Shown: one piece after another, positions 30,310 through 40,412 of the stretch | Position numbering within the stretch: position 1 is the stretch's first letter | How the letters are laid out: each line of letters begins with the position of its first letter | Source of the DNA: Streptomyces niveus | GTDB lineage: Bacteria > Actinomycetota > Actinomycetes > Streptomycetales > Streptomycetaceae | NCBI RefSeq assembly: GCF_002009175.1 | Contig: NZ_CP018047.1 | Coordinates: 1,984,001 to 2,048,000, forward strand | Length of the DNA stretch: 64,000 bases | Reading direction: 5' to 3' | Made by a program: the position numbers and the translations under genes | Notes under the pieces: model-generated | The model's input: the letters and a program-made list of their open reading frames with translations, nothing else | Told to the model about the DNA's origin: nothing | Databases searched by the model: none

Positions 30310-32007
30310 TCAGGCGTCGGCCGTCAGACGCGCGACCGCCTCGGCGACCGTCAGCTCCTCGCGCTCCCCCGTGCGGCGGTCCTTCAGCTCCACCACACCG
30401 TCGCCCGCGCGCCGCCCGGCGACCAGGATCTTCGGAACGCCGATCAGCTCCGCGTCCGTGAACTTCACACCCGGCGAGACGCCGGGACGCTCGTCGACCA
30501 GCACGCGCAGCCCCGCCGCGGCCAGCTGCTCGGCGACGTCGACCGCGAGCTCCGTCTGAAGGGCCTTGCCCGCCGCGACGACGTGCACGTCCGCCGGGGC
30601 GATCTCACGGGGCCAGCACAGACCCTGCTCGTCCGCGGTCTGCTCCGCGAGCGCGGCGACGGCGCGGGAGACACCGATGCCGTACGAGCCCATCGTCACC
30701 CGCACCGGCTTGCCCTGCTGCCCGAGGACGTCGAGCTGGAAGGTGTCGGCGTACTTGCGACCAAGCTGGAAGATGTGGCCGATCTCGATCGCGCGCCCCA
30801 GCTTCAGCCCGGTGCCGCACACGGGGCAGGGGTCGCCCTCCTCGACGACCACGACGTCGAAGTAGTCGTCGACCTCGAAGTCGCGTCCGCAGACGACGTC
30901 GCGCGCGTGCGTGTCGGCCTTGTTCGCACCGGTGACCCAGGCGGTGCCGGGTGCCACGCGCGGGTCGGCGATGTAGCGGATCTTCAGCCCCTGGGGGCCG
31001 ACGTAGCCGCGCACCAGCTCGGGCCGGCCCTCGAAGTCCTCGGCCGTCACCAGCTCCACGACGGCGGGCGCCAGGTGCTCGCCGAGCTTGCCGAGGTCCA
31101 CCTCGCGGTCGCCGGGGACGCCGACGGCGGTGATCTCGCCGTCGACCTTCACCAGGAGGTTCTTCAGCGTCGCCGAGGCGGGCACGCCCAGGAACTTGGC
31201 CAGCGTCTCGATGGTCGGGGTGTCCGGGGTGTCCAGCTCCTCCATCGCCCCGTGTGCCGACCCGTCGACGGGGGGCGTGGTGAAGGTGACGGCCTCGGTG
31301 TTGGCGGCGTAGTCGCCGTTGGGGCAGTCGACGAAGGTGTCCTCACCGGCGGCGGCGGGCGCCAGGAACTCCTCGGAAGCGGAGCCGCCCATCGCCCCGG
31401 AGATGGCGGAGACGATGCGGTAGTCGAGCCCCAGGCGCGCGAAGATCTTCTGGTACGCCGCGCGGTGAAGCGCGTACGACTCGGCGAGGCCCTCGTCCGT
31501 GGTGTCGAAGGAGTACGAGTCCTTCATCTGGAACTCGCGGCCACGCAGCACGCCGGAGCGGGGCCGCGCCTCGTCCCGGTACTTCGTCTGGATCTGGTAG
31601 AGCATCACCGGCAGGTCCTTGTAGGACGTGCACTGGTCCTTGACGACCAGGGTGAAGATCTCCTCGTGCGTCGGGCCGAGGAGATAGTCGCCGCCCTTGC
31701 GGTCCTTGAGGCGGAAGAGCAGGTCGCCGTACTCGTCCCAGCGGCCGCTCGCCTCGTAGGGCTCCTTGGGAAGCAGGGCCGGGAGCAGTACTTCCTGCGC
31801 CCCGATGGCGTCCATCTCCTCGCGCACGACGCGGGCGATGTTGTCGAGGACCTTCTTGCCGAGCGGCAGCCAGCTCCAGAGGCCGGCGGAGGTGCGGCGT
31901 ACGTACCCGGCGCGGACGAGAAGTTTGTGGCTCAGGGTCTCCGCGTCCGCCGGGTCGTCGCGCAGTGTCTTGGCCATCAAACGGGACATGCGCTGGACCT
32001 GGGACAT
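30310..32007 (-). CDS. proS: Prolyl-tRNA synthetase (bacterial type with editing domain)
   Basis: 565 aa from the ATG at 32007, with AGGAG 8 bases upstream. An in-frame GTG at 32016 lies too close to that site. Class II motifs are present: motif 2 ([21 protein letters not shown]) and motif 3 ([14 protein letters not shown]). The [12 protein letters not shown] start is diagnostic of bacterial ProS. An inserted YbaK-like editing domain (about 225-380) hydrolyses Ala-tRNA(Pro), and the C-terminal anticodon-binding domain begins near [10 protein letters not shown]. It charges tRNA(Pro) in the cytosol. Confidence 0.96.
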   Translation of the reverse strand: MSQVQRMSRLMAKTLRDDPADAETLSHKLLVRAGYVRRTSAGLWSWLPLGKKVLDNIARVVREEMDAIGAQEVLLPALLPKEPYEASGRWDEYGDLLFRLKDRKGGDYLLGPTHEEIFTLVVKDQCTSYKDLPVMLYQIQTKYRDEARPRSGVLRGREFQMKDSYSFDTTDEGLAESYALHRAAYQKIFARLGLDYRIVSAISGAMGGSASEEFLAPAAAGEDTFVDCPNGDYAANTEAVTFTTPPVDGSAHGAMEELDTPDTPTIETLAKFLGVPASATLKNLLVKVDGEITAVGVPGDREVDLGKLGEHLAPAVVELVTAEDFEGRPELVRGYVGPQGLKIRYIADPRVAPGTAWVTGANKADTHARDVVCGRDFEVDDYFDVVVVEEGDPCPVCGTGLKLGRAIEIGHIFQLGRKYADTFQLDVLGQQGKPVRVTMGSYGIGVSRAVAALAEQTADEQGLCWPREIAPADVHVVAAGKALQTELAVDVAEQLAAAGLRVLVDERPGVSPGVKFTDAELIGVPKILVAGRRAGDGVVELKDRRTGEREELTVAEAVARLTADA

Positions 32008-32102
32008 GGGGAGCACTCCTGCGTTTTCTACTCGGCTGGTGCCAGGAGGTTATCCGGGGCACACCGGCAGGCGGAAATCAGTAATCACGCACCGTACGGC
32101 CC

Positions 32103-32678
32103 TCAGCGCCGCCGCAGCGGGAGCCGGGCGCCCATCACGGCGTACGGCTTGGCCGCGCTGGGGAAGAGGACCTGGCGCGCCAGGTCCTGGTAGCCGAGGC
32201 TGCGGTAGAGGCCGCGGGCGGGGCTCTCGGTGTCGATCGCGGACAGTATCGAGCGGGGCTGCCGCGCGATGTCGGTGATGGTGGTGATGAGGGTGCGCCC
32301 GATGCCGTGGCCCTGGAACGCGGGGTGGACGTGCAGTTCGGTGATGACGAAGGAGTCGTCGAGCCAGCCGTCGCGGCCTTCGGCGCGCAGATACGGCTCG
32401 ACGACCGTGGACCACCAGTGGGAGCGGTCGTTCGGCATGCCGTAGACGAACCCGGCCAGCCGGCCTTCGATCGTGAGCGCCCCGTACGCGCGGGCACCGG
32501 GCGCGAGGAGATGCCGCAGCACGATCTGGCGGCGTACGCCGATCTCGGCCTCGCTCAGCCCGAAGGCGAGCGCCTGCACGGCCAGCGCCTCGTCCACGCG
32601 CGCGGCGAGGTCGATCGGCCCCACGCGCACGTCGGGAATCTGGGGGTCGTTCCCGGGGTAGCTCGGCACGCTCGGCAT
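32103..32678 (-). CDS. GNAT-family N-acetyltransferase
   Basis: 191 aa. The acetyl-CoA-binding motif A is clear: ITELHVHPAFQGHGIGRTLITTI, with the Q-x-x-G-x-G pattern. Motif B follows (ESPARGLYRSLGY). The first 40 residues resemble those of acetyltransferases acting on small molecules or on protein N-termini. The substrate cannot be told. It lies 95 bases upstream of proS and 15 bases downstream of a second GNAT gene, probably cotranscribed with the latter. Confidence 0.88.
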   Translation of the reverse strand: MPSVPSYPGNDPQIPDVRVGPIDLAARVDEALAVQALAFGLSEAEIGVRRQIVLRHLLAPGARAYGALTIEGRLAGFVYGMPNDRSHWWSTVVEPYLRAEGRDGWLDDSFVITELHVHPAFQGHGIGRTLITTITDIARQPRSILSAIDTESPARGLYRSLGYQDLARQVLFPSAAKPYAVMGARLPLRRR

Positions 32679-32693
32679 GGCCGAACCCTACTT

Positions 32694-33539
32694 TCAGAAG
32701 AGGACGCTCATGAACGCGCCCACTTCGCGGAAGCCGACCCGTCGGTAGGAGGCCCTGGCGGGGGTGTTGTAGTCGTTCACGTACAGGCTGACGACGGGTG
32801 CGACGTCGGCGAGCGCGTACCGTACGACGGCCGCCATACCGCTCTCGGAGAGGCCCTGACCGCGGAATTCGGGGGCGACCCAGACGCCTTGGATCTGGCA
32901 GGCGTGCGGCGTGGCCGCGCCGATCTCCGCCTTGAAGATCACCTTGCCGTCGTCGATGCGGGCGAACGACCGCCCGGCGCCGACCAGTTCGGCCACGCGC
33001 GCCTGGTAGAGCAGCCCGCCGTCACCGGCCAGCGGTGAGACGCCGACCTCCTCCGTGAACATCGCCACGCAGGCGGGCATGATCGTCTCCAGCTCCTCCT
33101 TACGGATGCGGCGTACGAGAGGGTCGGGCCGCACCGTCTCGGGCTCCCGCTCGGTGACCATGAGCGGCTGATTCGCCCGGACCTCGCGGGCGGGGCCCCA
33201 GTTGGGCTCCAGGAGCCGCCAGAGCTGCGCCGTGGGCTCGGCGGGGCCGACGATCGACGAGCAGCGGCGCCCCGTACGACGGGCGCGGTCCGCGAAGGCC
33301 CTTACGGCTTCGGGTGAGGCGCAGATCGGTACCAGGTTGGCTCCGGAGTAGCACAGTGAGCGCAGCCGCCCGTCCGCGTACCAGCCCCACATCTCGCCGC
33401 CGAGGCGCCAGGGATCGAGTCCCGCCGCCTGGACGCGGGAAGCCACGAAGGCGTTGGCGACGGGCTCACTCTCAAGGATGGCGAGCGCGGCGCCGAGTTC
33501 GCCTGGGTCGAGGACCCGAGTGGTGGTCTGCGTCAACAC
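32694..33539 (-). CDS. Two-domain GNAT acetyltransferase (DUF4081-GNAT)
   Basis: 281 aa from the GTG at 33539, with GGTGAGG about 8 bases upstream. The frame is open to 33611 without a comparable site. The N-terminal half (about 1-130, starting LTQTTTRVLDPGELGAALAIL) fits the DUF4081 domain common in actinomycete GNATs. The C-terminal half is the acetyltransferase, with IQGVWVAPEFRGQGLSESGM as motif A and NTPARASYRRVGF as motif B. Substrate unknown. Conserved placement next to ispG in Streptomyces is from memory. Confidence 0.85.
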   Translation of the reverse strand: MLTQTTTRVLDPGELGAALAILESEPVANAFVASRVQAAGLDPWRLGGEMWGWYADGRLRSLCYSGANLVPICASPEAVRAFADRARRTGRRCSSIVGPAEPTAQLWRLLEPNWGPAREVRANQPLMVTEREPETVRPDPLVRRIRKEELETIMPACVAMFTEEVGVSPLAGDGGLLYQARVAELVGAGRSFARIDDGKVIFKAEIGAATPHACQIQGVWVAPEFRGQGLSESGMAAVVRYALADVAPVVSLYVNDYNTPARASYRRVGFREVGAFMSVLF

Positions 33540-33615
33540 GAGAGGGGCCTCACCATACGTCTGCTGATTCTCCGCACTGTACCCGCCACTTCCGCGCGGT
33601 GCCGCGTACACCGAA

Positions 33616-33659
33616 AGGCCCCGCTCCCCCGACGCCCTGAGGCGTGGGATGCGGGGCCT
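33616..33659 (-). terminator. Terminator after ispG
   Basis: Nested hairpin: outer arms AGGCCCCGC and GCGGGGCCT, inner arms ACGCC and GGCGT around CTGA. It lies about 100 bases past the ispG stop. Confidence 0.6.
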
Positions 33660-33754
33660 GTACGGAGACGGAGCGCGGACGGGACAGCGGCAGGGCCGAC
33701 TGGTCGGCCGGCGGCCCGCAGGCGAACGGCTCCGTGGAGCCTCGGCGCCGGTCC

Positions 33755-34909
33755 TCAGCTGATGGAGACCTCGGGCTCGCCCGACGGGATGCCGTCCCGC
33801 TCCATCTGTGCCGCGATTTTGAGGGCTTCTTCGATGAGGGTCTCGACGATCTTGGATTCGGGGACCGTCTTGATGACCTCGCCCTTGACGAAGATCTGGC
33901 CCTTGCCGTTCCCCGACGCCACCCCCAGATCCGCCTCACGCGCCTCACCCGGACCGTTCACCACACAGCCCATCACCGCCACCCGCAACGGAACCTCCAT
34001 GCCCTCCAGACCCGCGGTCACCTCGTCCGCCAGCTTGTAGACATCGACCTGCGCACGCCCGCAGGACGGGCAGGAAACGATCTCCAGACGGCGCTGCTTC
34101 AGATTCAAGGACTCAAGGATCTGAAGGCCGACCTTGACCTCCTCCGCCGGCGGCGCCGACAACGACACCCGGATCGTGTCCCCGATCCCCTCGCTCAGCA
34201 GCGCACCGAACGCCACCGCCGACTTGATCGTCCCCTGGAACGCCGGACCCGCCTCCGTCACCCCCAGATGCAGCGGATAATCACACCGGGCCGCCAGCAG
34301 CCGGTACGCATTGACCATCACCACCGGATCGTTGTGCTTCACCGAGATCTTGATGTCCCGGAACCCGTGCTCCTCGAACAGCGACGCCTCCCACAACGCC
34401 GACTCGACGAGTGCTTCGGGAGTGGCCTTCCCGTACTTCTTCAGAAGCCGGGCGTCCAGCGAACCCGCGTTCACCCCGATACGGATCGGCGTCCCCGCCG
34501 CCCCCGCCGCCTTCGCGATCTCCTTCACCTTGTCGTCGAACTGCTTGATGTTCCCCGGATTCACCCGCACCGCCGCACACCCCGCGTCGATCGCCGCGAA
34601 CACGTACTTCGGCTGGAAATGAATATCCGCGATCACCGGGATCTGCGACTTCCGCGCGATCGTCGACAACGCGTCCGCGTCATCCTGCGTCGGACACGCC
34701 ACCCGCACGATCTGGCACCCCGACGCCGTCAGCTCCGCGATCTGCTGCAACGTCGCCCCGATGTCCGACGTCCGCGTCGTCGTCATCGACTGCACCGACA
34801 CCGGCGCATCCCCACCGACAGCCACCGAACCGACCTGGATCCGACGACTGACCCTCCGGTCGGCCAGCTTCACCGGAACATCCGGCATTCCGAGAGAAAT
34901 CGCAGTCAT
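33755..34909 (-). CDS. ispG: 4-hydroxy-3-methylbut-2-enyl diphosphate synthase (flavodoxin)
   Basis: 384 aa from the ATG at 34909. The frame is open to 34999, but the family begins at MTAISLGMP. An N-terminal TIM barrel (about 15-255) is followed by a sulphite-reductase-like domain whose [4Fe-4S] ligands are visible: C280 and C283 in CPSCGR, C315 in [11 protein letters not shown], and E322. The enzyme reduces MEcPP to HMBPP, the penultimate step of the MEP isoprenoid pathway. dxr, an earlier enzyme of the same pathway, lies two genes upstream, separated by the rseP-like gene. Confidence 0.95.
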   Translation of the reverse strand: MTAISLGMPDVPVKLADRRVSRRIQVGSVAVGGDAPVSVQSMTTTRTSDIGATLQQIAELTASGCQIVRVACPTQDDADALSTIARKSQIPVIADIHFQPKYVFAAIDAGCAAVRVNPGNIKQFDDKVKEIAKAAGAAGTPIRIGVNAGSLDARLLKKYGKATPEALVESALWEASLFEEHGFRDIKISVKHNDPVVMVNAYRLLAARCDYPLHLGVTEAGPAFQGTIKSAVAFGALLSEGIGDTIRVSLSAPPAEEVKVGLQILESLNLKQRRLEIVSCPSCGRAQVDVYKLADEVTAGLEGMEVPLRVAVMGCVVNGPGEAREADLGVASGNGKGQIFVKGEVIKTVPESKIVETLIEEALKIAAQMERDGIPSGEPEVSIS

Positions 34910-35026
34910 CTGCTGTGCAACCCCAAGGTGTGGATCGTGGTCCCGAGTTCGGCGGGCTCCGGTCATCGAGATTACGCCACCGGCCCGCCGTACGAGCACA
35001 TCGCTACCCGCAAACCCCCCAAAGGC

Positions 35027-35060
35027 TTACGGCCGGGTGCGAAGAGACACCCGGCCGTAA
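35027..35060 (-). terminator. Terminator after the rseP-like gene
   Basis: A perfect 13-base-pair stem (TTACGGCCGGGTG with CACCCGGCCGTAA) and an 8-base loop, 73 bases past the rseP stop and before ispG. Confidence 0.75.
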
Positions 35061-35132
35061 ACCCGCGTCCGCCCGGGCGGCACGGGGTGTTCCCCACCAC
35101 GCGAAGCGTGAGGTCGCGACGCCCCCTGCGAG

Positions 35133-36434
35133 CTACATGATCTTGACCGGGTTCACCACGTCGGCGATCAGAACCAACAGCGTGAAGCAGATGAAGATCC
35201 CGGCCACGACGTACGCGACGGGCATGAGCTTCGCCACGTCGAACGGCCCCGGGTCCGGCCTCTTGAAGATGCGGGCGAGTTTCCTGCGTACGGACTCCCA
35301 CAGCGCCCCGGCCATGTGCCCGCCGTCGAGCGGCAGCAGCGGCAGCATATTGAAGAGGAACAGCGAGAGATTGAACCCGGCCAGCAGGAACAGCATCATC
35401 GCCATCTGGTTCTGGGCCGGAACGTCCAGCGTCATCACCTCGCCGCCGATCCGCGCGGCGCCGACGACGCCCACCGGCGAGTCGTCCTTGCGGTCGCCGT
35501 CGGAGAAGGCCGCATTCCAGAGATCGGGGATCTTGGAGGGCAGCGCGATGATCGACTCGACACCGGTGACGATCATGTCGCCCATGCGGTCGACGGAGTC
35601 TCCGAAGGAGAGCGGGACGATCTCGGTCGCCGCGGCGAAGCCCAGATACCCGGCGGGCACGAACTTGTCGGGGATGACCTCCCCGTCGGAGTTCTTCTGC
35701 GCCACCATGTTCTTCGCGAGCGTCGCCTGGAGGACCTGCTCGTTGCCGTCACGCTCCACCGTGATGCTGGCGGGGCCGATCGTCTCGCGGATGAGGTTCG
35801 ACAGCACGGACCAGTCCTCGACCCGCTGTCCGTTGAAGGCGACAATCTTGTCGCCCTCCTTGAGACCGGCGGCGCGGGCCGGCGACACCGGATCGCCCGC
35901 CGCGCACTTCTCACGCGCGACGTCCTGAGAGATGACGCACTTCTGGACGCCTGCCACCTCGGTGGTCTGGGTCTGGAAGCCGAAACTCATCGCGACGCCC
36001 ATGAAGATCACGACGGCGAGAACCAGATTCATGAACGGTCCCGCGAACATCACGATCATGCGCTTCCACGGCTTGCGTGTGTAGAAGAGCCGGGTCTCGT
36101 CGCCCTCCTTCAGCTCCTCGAAGGCCGCCGACCGGGCGTCCTCGATCATGCCGCGCCAGGGTGAGGTCGACCGTGCCTCGATACGCCCGTCGGCGCCGGG
36201 CGGGAACATCCCGATCATGCGGATGTAGCCACCGAGCGGAATCGCCTTGATCCCGTATTCGGTTTCGCCCTTCTTGCGCGACCAGATGGTGGGGCCGAAG
36301 CCGACCATGTACTGCGGCACGCGGATACCGAAGTACTTGGCCGTCGACAGGTGACCCAATTCGTGCCACGCGATGGAGAAGAGCAGCCCCACGGCGAAGA
36401 TCACTATGCCGAGGACTGTCAACAGGATCGTCAT
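35133..36434 (-). CDS. rseP: Site-2 protease, RseP-like M50 metalloprotease
   Basis: 433 aa from the ATG at 36434, which overlaps the dxr stop (ATGA). The frame stays open far into dxr, but that is antisense-free read-through of the overlapping gene, not coding. The zinc motif HELGH (H24, H28) lies in the first membrane helix, a PDZ domain sits at about 185-275 ([20 protein letters not shown]), and the third zinc ligand is in the C-terminal [12 protein letters not shown]. Four membrane helices are expected. The protease cuts membrane-embedded anti-sigma factors or signal-peptide remnants. Coupling to dxr is conserved in actinobacteria. Confidence 0.92.
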   Translation of the reverse strand: MTILLTVLGIVIFAVGLLFSIAWHELGHLSTAKYFGIRVPQYMVGFGPTIWSRKKGETEYGIKAIPLGGYIRMIGMFPPGADGRIEARSTSPWRGMIEDARSAAFEELKEGDETRLFYTRKPWKRMIVMFAGPFMNLVLAVVIFMGVAMSFGFQTQTTEVAGVQKCVISQDVAREKCAAGDPVSPARAAGLKEGDKIVAFNGQRVEDWSVLSNLIRETIGPASITVERDGNEQVLQATLAKNMVAQKNSDGEVIPDKFVPAGYLGFAAATEIVPLSFGDSVDRMGDMIVTGVESIIALPSKIPDLWNAAFSDGDRKDDSPVGVVGAARIGGEVMTLDVPAQNQMAMMLFLLAGFNLSLFLFNMLPLLPLDGGHMAGALWESVRRKLARIFKRPDPGPFDVAKLMPVAYVVAGIFICFTLLVLIADVVNPVKIM

Positions 36435-37693
36435 GCGCGAGCCTCCGCAGGCTGTTCTTCGCCGAATTTCTCTGCCATTTCGCGGGCCCGGGCGCGCGCC
36501 CAGGTCTCCGCCTCGAGGACGTCGGCCACGGTGAGCGAGGTTCCCTTGGCGGGCCGGCCGTGCTCGGCGACGACTTCGGTGACGGTATCCATGATGCCGT
36601 TGAACGGCAGCCGCCCCGCGAGAAACGCCTCCACACACTCTTCGTTGGCGGCATTGAACACCGCCGGGGCCGTGCCACCCAGCGATCCGACGTGCCGGGC
36701 GAGTCCCACCGACGGGAAGGCCTCGTTGTCGAGCGGGAAGAACTCCCAGGTCGACGCGGTGGACCAGTCGAACGCGGGCGCGGCGTCCGGTACGCGTACC
36801 GGCCAGCCGATGCCGACGGCGATCGGTCCGCTCATGTCCGGCGGCGTGGCCTGCGCGAGGGTCGAACCGTCGGTGAACTCCACCATCGAGTGAACGTACG
36901 ACTGGGGGTGGACGACAACCTCGATGCGGTCGAACGGGATGTCGTACAGCAGATGCGCCTCGATGACCTCCAGCCCCTTGTTGACGAGGGTCGCGGAGTT
37001 GATCGTGATCACGGGGCCCATCGCCCAGGTGGGGTGGGCGAGGGCGGCGTCCGGGGTCACGTGGGCCAGCTCGGCCTTCGTACGGCCGCGGAAGGGGCCT
37101 CCGGAGGCCGTGACGACCAGCTTGCGCACATCGGCGCGGGTGCCGGCCGCGAGGGCCTGGAAGAGCGCGGCGTGCTCGGAGTCGACCGGGATGATCTGCC
37201 CCGGCTTGGCGAGCGCCTTGACCAGCGGGCCGCCGACGATCAGCGACTCCTTGTTGGCGAGGGCGAGCGTACGGCCGGCTTCGAGGGCGGCGAGGGTCGG
37301 CGCGAGGCCGATGGATCCCGTGATGCCGTTGAGCACCGTGTGGCATTCGGACGTCGCGAGGTCGGTGGCGGCGTCCGGCCCCGCCAGGATCTCGGGGAGC
37401 GGCTCGGAGCCGTACTCCGCACCGAGGGCCTCGCGCAGCGCGGGCACGGTGTCCTCACGGGCGACCGCGACGGTGCGGACCCGGAGCTGTCGCGCCTGTT
37501 CGGCGAGCAGTCCGACCCGCCCGCCGGCGGCGGACAGCGCGGTGACACGGAAGCGGTCGGGGTTGCGCAGGACGAGGTCGATCGCCTGCGTGCCGATGGA
37601 CCCGGTGGAGCCGAGGACGACGACGTCCCGGCGGCCTTCGGACACGTCGAAGGCGATATGGGGGTCGGCGAGGGGGGCTGGACTGTCGCTCAT
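36431..37693 (-). CDS. dxr: 1-deoxy-D-xylulose-5-phosphate reductoisomerase
   Basis: 420 aa from the ATG at 37693. The NADPH-binding GSTGSIG (28-34) is followed by [11 protein letters not shown], the metal- and substrate-binding [12 protein letters not shown] and TASGGPFRG, and the NPTWAMG-like HPTWAMG segment. The enzyme converts DXP to MEP, the first committed step of the MEP pathway, and is the target of fosmidomycin. The first 20 residues are an extension relative to E. coli Dxr. It overlaps the rseP start by four bases. Confidence 0.96.
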   Translation of the reverse strand: MSDSPAPLADPHIAFDVSEGRRDVVVLGSTGSIGTQAIDLVLRNPDRFRVTALSAAGGRVGLLAEQARQLRVRTVAVAREDTVPALREALGAEYGSEPLPEILAGPDAATDLATSECHTVLNGITGSIGLAPTLAALEAGRTLALANKESLIVGGPLVKALAKPGQIIPVDSEHAALFQALAAGTRADVRKLVVTASGGPFRGRTKAELAHVTPDAALAHPTWAMGPVITINSATLVNKGLEVIEAHLLYDIPFDRIEVVVHPQSYVHSMVEFTDGSTLAQATPPDMSGPIAVGIGWPVRVPDAAPAFDWSTASTWEFFPLDNEAFPSVGLARHVGSLGGTAPAVFNAANEECVEAFLAGRLPFNGIMDTVTEVVAEHGRPAKGTSLTVADVLEAETWARARAREMAEKFGEEQPAEARA

Positions 37694-37788
37694 GGCCCCA
37701 TTCTTGCCGCATCCGGGCGCGGCGTGGGCAGCGCGTGGGGAAAACGGGGCGCGGGGCCGGTCATCGGGGCCGTCGCCGAACCACCGTC

Positions 37789-38616
37789 TCAGCCCTTCGA
37801 GCCCGCCTCGAACTTCTTCCACTGCGCCGTGACGACCTCGTCCGGCACCTTGCCGATGTCCTTCGTGTCCGTGATGTCGGCCCGGAAGGAGAGGGTGGTG
37901 GTGCCGGAGCGTACGACGGTGAGGTACTCGTACAGCTTCAGCGTGCCCTTCACATCGAGGATCGTGAAGCGGTACGCCTGCGCCTCGTCGCCGTGGTCGG
38001 GCGCCTTGACCTGCTCGACCTTCAGGTACTGGCCCTTGGCTACGGCGCGGTTCTCGACGAAGCCGCCCGCGCACTCCTTGCCGGCCGTGGCGAGCGCCTT
38101 CATGACGCCCGCCGCGCCGTCACCGTTGTAGGAGCGGAGCTGTACGGCGACGGTCGTTCCCAGCATCTCCTCCGCGACGTCCACGTTGCGGTGGACCTCG
38201 GACGCCGGATCGAAGGCGGTGGCGCCCTTGGCGAGGCTGACGAGCGGCTGGCAGGTGGCGGGGTCGGCGGTGTAGTCCTCGCCGAGCGGCGCCCCGAGGG
38301 TGAACTCGCCGGCGGTGTACTTGCCGATCTTCTCGCCGTCGGTGAAGGCGAGGGCGGTGAGGTCCCGTTGGCTGAGCGCCCCGCTGCCGCCGGGGCCGGC
38401 CGAGTCACCCGAGCCGCCGGGCTCCGCGGCGGGGCTGGAGGCGGGTGCCTTACTGTCCGCTCCCGGCTCCTGGCCGCCCTTGTCGCCGTCGCCCTTCTCA
38501 TCGCCGCCGCAGGCGGCCGCTCCGGTCAGTACGGCGACGGCGAGCGCGAGCGCCGCCGCGCGGCGCAGCCGTGCGCGTCGGCCGTCGGGCCGTCCCTCGT
38601 TCCCCGCCCCGAACAT
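37789..38616 (-). CDS. Putative lipoprotein
   Basis: 275 aa from the ATG at 38616, with GGGGCAGG upstream. The frame extends to 38787, but the signal peptide starts here. A basic N-terminus (RRARLRR), a hydrophobic core ([17 protein letters not shown]) and a Cys give a lipoprotein signal, followed by a Gly/Ser/Asp/Lys linker and a globular domain of about 190 residues. That domain ends with beta-rich sequence ([20 protein letters not shown]). I do not recognise the family. It is transcribed toward dxr and divergently from the GH64 gene. Confidence 0.85.
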   Translation of the reverse strand: MFGAGNEGRPDGRRARLRRAAALALAVAVLTGAAACGGDEKGDGDKGGQEPGADSKAPASSPAAEPGGSGDSAGPGGSGALSQRDLTALAFTDGEKIGKYTAGEFTLGAPLGEDYTADPATCQPLVSLAKGATAFDPASEVHRNVDVAEEMLGTTVAVQLRSYNGDGAAGVMKALATAGKECAGGFVENRAVAKGQYLKVEQVKAPDHGDEAQAYRFTILDVKGTLKLYEYLTVVRSGTTTLSFRADITDTKDIGKVPDEVVTAQWKKFEAGSKG

Positions 38617-38810
38617 GCCTGCCCCTATCGTCGGTTGATCGCGTCTTCGTCGGTCCGTCGCGCGGCTCGCGCCCCGTGCGGTCATGTCGAGGCCCGATTG
38701 TGCTGCATGGGGGCGGCCCGGGTCACACTCGCGCCGGGCGGGGGACGGTGCGGTCGTTGCGGCGCCGGTGCGGTCGAGTCGAGACATCTTTGGCGAGTTG
38801 CGGTATCCGC

Positions 38811-38840
38811 ATTGACACGCCTCACGAGCGGCGCAATTCT
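38811..38840 (+). promoter_or_regulatory. Promoter of the GH64 glucanase gene
   Basis: A perfect -35 TTGACA at 38811-38816 and a weak -10 AATTCT at 38835-38840 are separated by 18 bases. The LacI-like operator begins inside the -10. The 402-base gap (38617-39018) between the divergent lipoprotein and glucanase genes holds no gene apart from these sites. Confidence 0.6.
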
Positions 38841-38856
38841 GAGAGCGCTCTCAGAA
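38837..38856. promoter_or_regulatory. LacI/CebR-family operator
   Basis: A perfect 20-base palindrome, TTCTGAGAGCGCTCTCAGAA, overlaps the -10 of the glucanase promoter. Its core TGAGAGCGCTCTCA differs from the published CebR box TGGGAGCGCTCCCA only at one symmetrical position in each half. This strongly suggests repression by a LacI-family regulator relieved by a beta-glucan oligosaccharide. Confidence 0.8.
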
Positions 38857-39018
38857 AGGTCTGTACCTGAAGGCCCGCTCCCTTCCGGTTTCCCCGTCCA
38901 CGCTCTCGGTTCCGGCTGTCGGCCCTTCAGGCACACCCGCCTCACCGGCGGCGTCCGTACGTCAGATTCCGCCCCCCACCGTCCCCACTGGGAACTACCT
39001 GACGAGGAGGAAGAGCGA

Positions 39019-40215
39019 GTGCCTGCGATACGCAAGTTGCTGGCTTCCCTGGCCGCCGCGGTGGTCTTCGCCACCGGATTCACGGCCTTCGGCACCGTGG
39101 CCCCGGCCGAGGCCGCCGTCCCCAACACCATTCCGTTCACCATCACCAACAACTCCGGCCGAGGCGAGCCGGTCTACATCTACAACCTCGGTACGGAGCT
39201 GTCGTCCGGCCGGCAGGGCTGGGCCGACTCCAACGGCACCTTCCACGCCTGGCCCGGCGGAGGCAATCCGCCGACCCCGGCGCCGGACGCCTCGATCGCC
39301 GGACCGCCTCCGGGCCAGAGCATGACGATCCAACTGCCGAAGTTCTCCGGGCGGGTCTACTTCTCGTACGGTCAGAAGCTCGTCTTCAAGTTGACGACCG
39401 GCGGTTTGGTCCAGCCCGCCGTGCAGAACCCGAACGACCCGAACAGGAACATCCTGTTCAACTGGTCGGAGTACACGCTCAACGACTCCGGTCTGTGGAT
39501 CAACAGCACCCAGGTCGACATGTTCTCGGCGCCGTACGCGGTCGGCGTCAAGATCCCCAACGGCACCACCAAGACCACGGGGCATCTGAAGCCGGGGGGC
39601 TACAACGGCTTCTTCAACGCTCTCCGAGGCCAGTCGGGCGGTTGGGCGGGTCTGATCCAGACCCGGTCGGACGGCACCGTCCTGCGGGCTCTCGCGCCCG
39701 GCCACGGCATCGCGTCGGGCGCGCTGCCGACCGGTGTCCTGAACGACTACATCGACCGGGTATGGGCCAAGTACGCCAACTCCCCACTCACGGTGACCCC
39801 GTTCGCGAACCAGCCGGCGGTCAAGTACACCGGCAGGGTCTCCGGCAACACCATGAACTTCACCAACACCTCGGGTGCGGTGGTCACTTCGTTCCAGAAG
39901 CCCGACGCCGACAGCATCTTCGGCTGCTACAAGCTGCTCGACGCCCCCAACGACCAAGTACGGGGCCCGATTTCGCGCACCCTCTGCGCGGGGTTCAACC
40001 GCTCCACGCTTCTGAGCAACCCCAACCAGCCGGACGCCGACTCGGCTGACTTCTACAAGGACGCGGTGACCAACCACTACGCCCGGATGATTCACGCGCA
40101 GATGGCCGACGGCAAGGCGTACGCCTTCGCCTTCGACGATGTCGGGGCCCACGAGTCGCTGGTGCACGACGGCGACCCGCGGCAGGCGTTCCTCACGCTC
40201 GACCCGTTCAACTGA
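39019..40215 (+). CDS. Secreted GH64 beta-1,3-glucanase
   Basis: 398 aa from the GTG at 39019, with GAGGAGGAAGAG upstream. A Sec signal of about 34 residues ends at AEA-A. The mature protein starts VPNTIPFTITNNSGRGEPVYIYNLG, the beta-barrel thaumatin-like start typical of GH64. Later family segments include FSAPYAVGVKIPNG and a C-terminal YAFAFDDVGAHESLVHDG, which fits the region with catalytic acidic residues. GH64 enzymes cut beta-1,3-glucan (fungal wall, laminarin) to laminaripentaose. No carbohydrate-binding module is attached. It is controlled by the LacI-like operator upstream and followed by a terminator. Confidence 0.88.
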   Translation: MPAIRKLLASLAAAVVFATGFTAFGTVAPAEAAVPNTIPFTITNNSGRGEPVYIYNLGTELSSGRQGWADSNGTFHAWPGGGNPPTPAPDASIAGPPPGQSMTIQLPKFSGRVYFSYGQKLVFKLTTGGLVQPAVQNPNDPNRNILFNWSEYTLNDSGLWINSTQVDMFSAPYAVGVKIPNGTTKTTGHLKPGGYNGFFNALRGQSGGWAGLIQTRSDGTVLRALAPGHGIASGALPTGVLNDYIDRVWAKYANSPLTVTPFANQPAVKYTGRVSGNTMNFTNTSGAVVTSFQKPDADSIFGCYKLLDAPNDQVRGPISRTLCAGFNRSTLLSNPNQPDADSADFYKDAVTNHYARMIHAQMADGKAYAFAFDDVGAHESLVHDGDPRQAFLTLDPFN

Positions 40216-40271
40216 GTCGGCGCACGGCCAGCTGAGGCGGCTGAGGCGGCTCCCCGCCGGCCGTTGAGCCT

Positions 40272-40305
40272 CGGGCCGCGTCTTCCGTATGGAGGACGCG
40301 GCCCG
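40272..40305 (+). terminator. Terminator after the GH64 gene
   Basis: A 14-base-pair stem with one mismatch (CGGGCCGCGTCTTC with GAGGACGCGGCCCG), followed by a T-rich GTGGTTTCTTCC: one of the few hairpins here with something like a U-tract. Confidence 0.75.
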
Positions 40306-40412
40306 GTGGTTTCTTCCTGACGAACGGGCAGACCGGTGGTTCCCGCCCCGTCGGGGCCGCCGGACGCGATCGGCTCGCGGTGGCGGTCGCAGTCCCAGTG
40401 GGTCGCGGTCAC

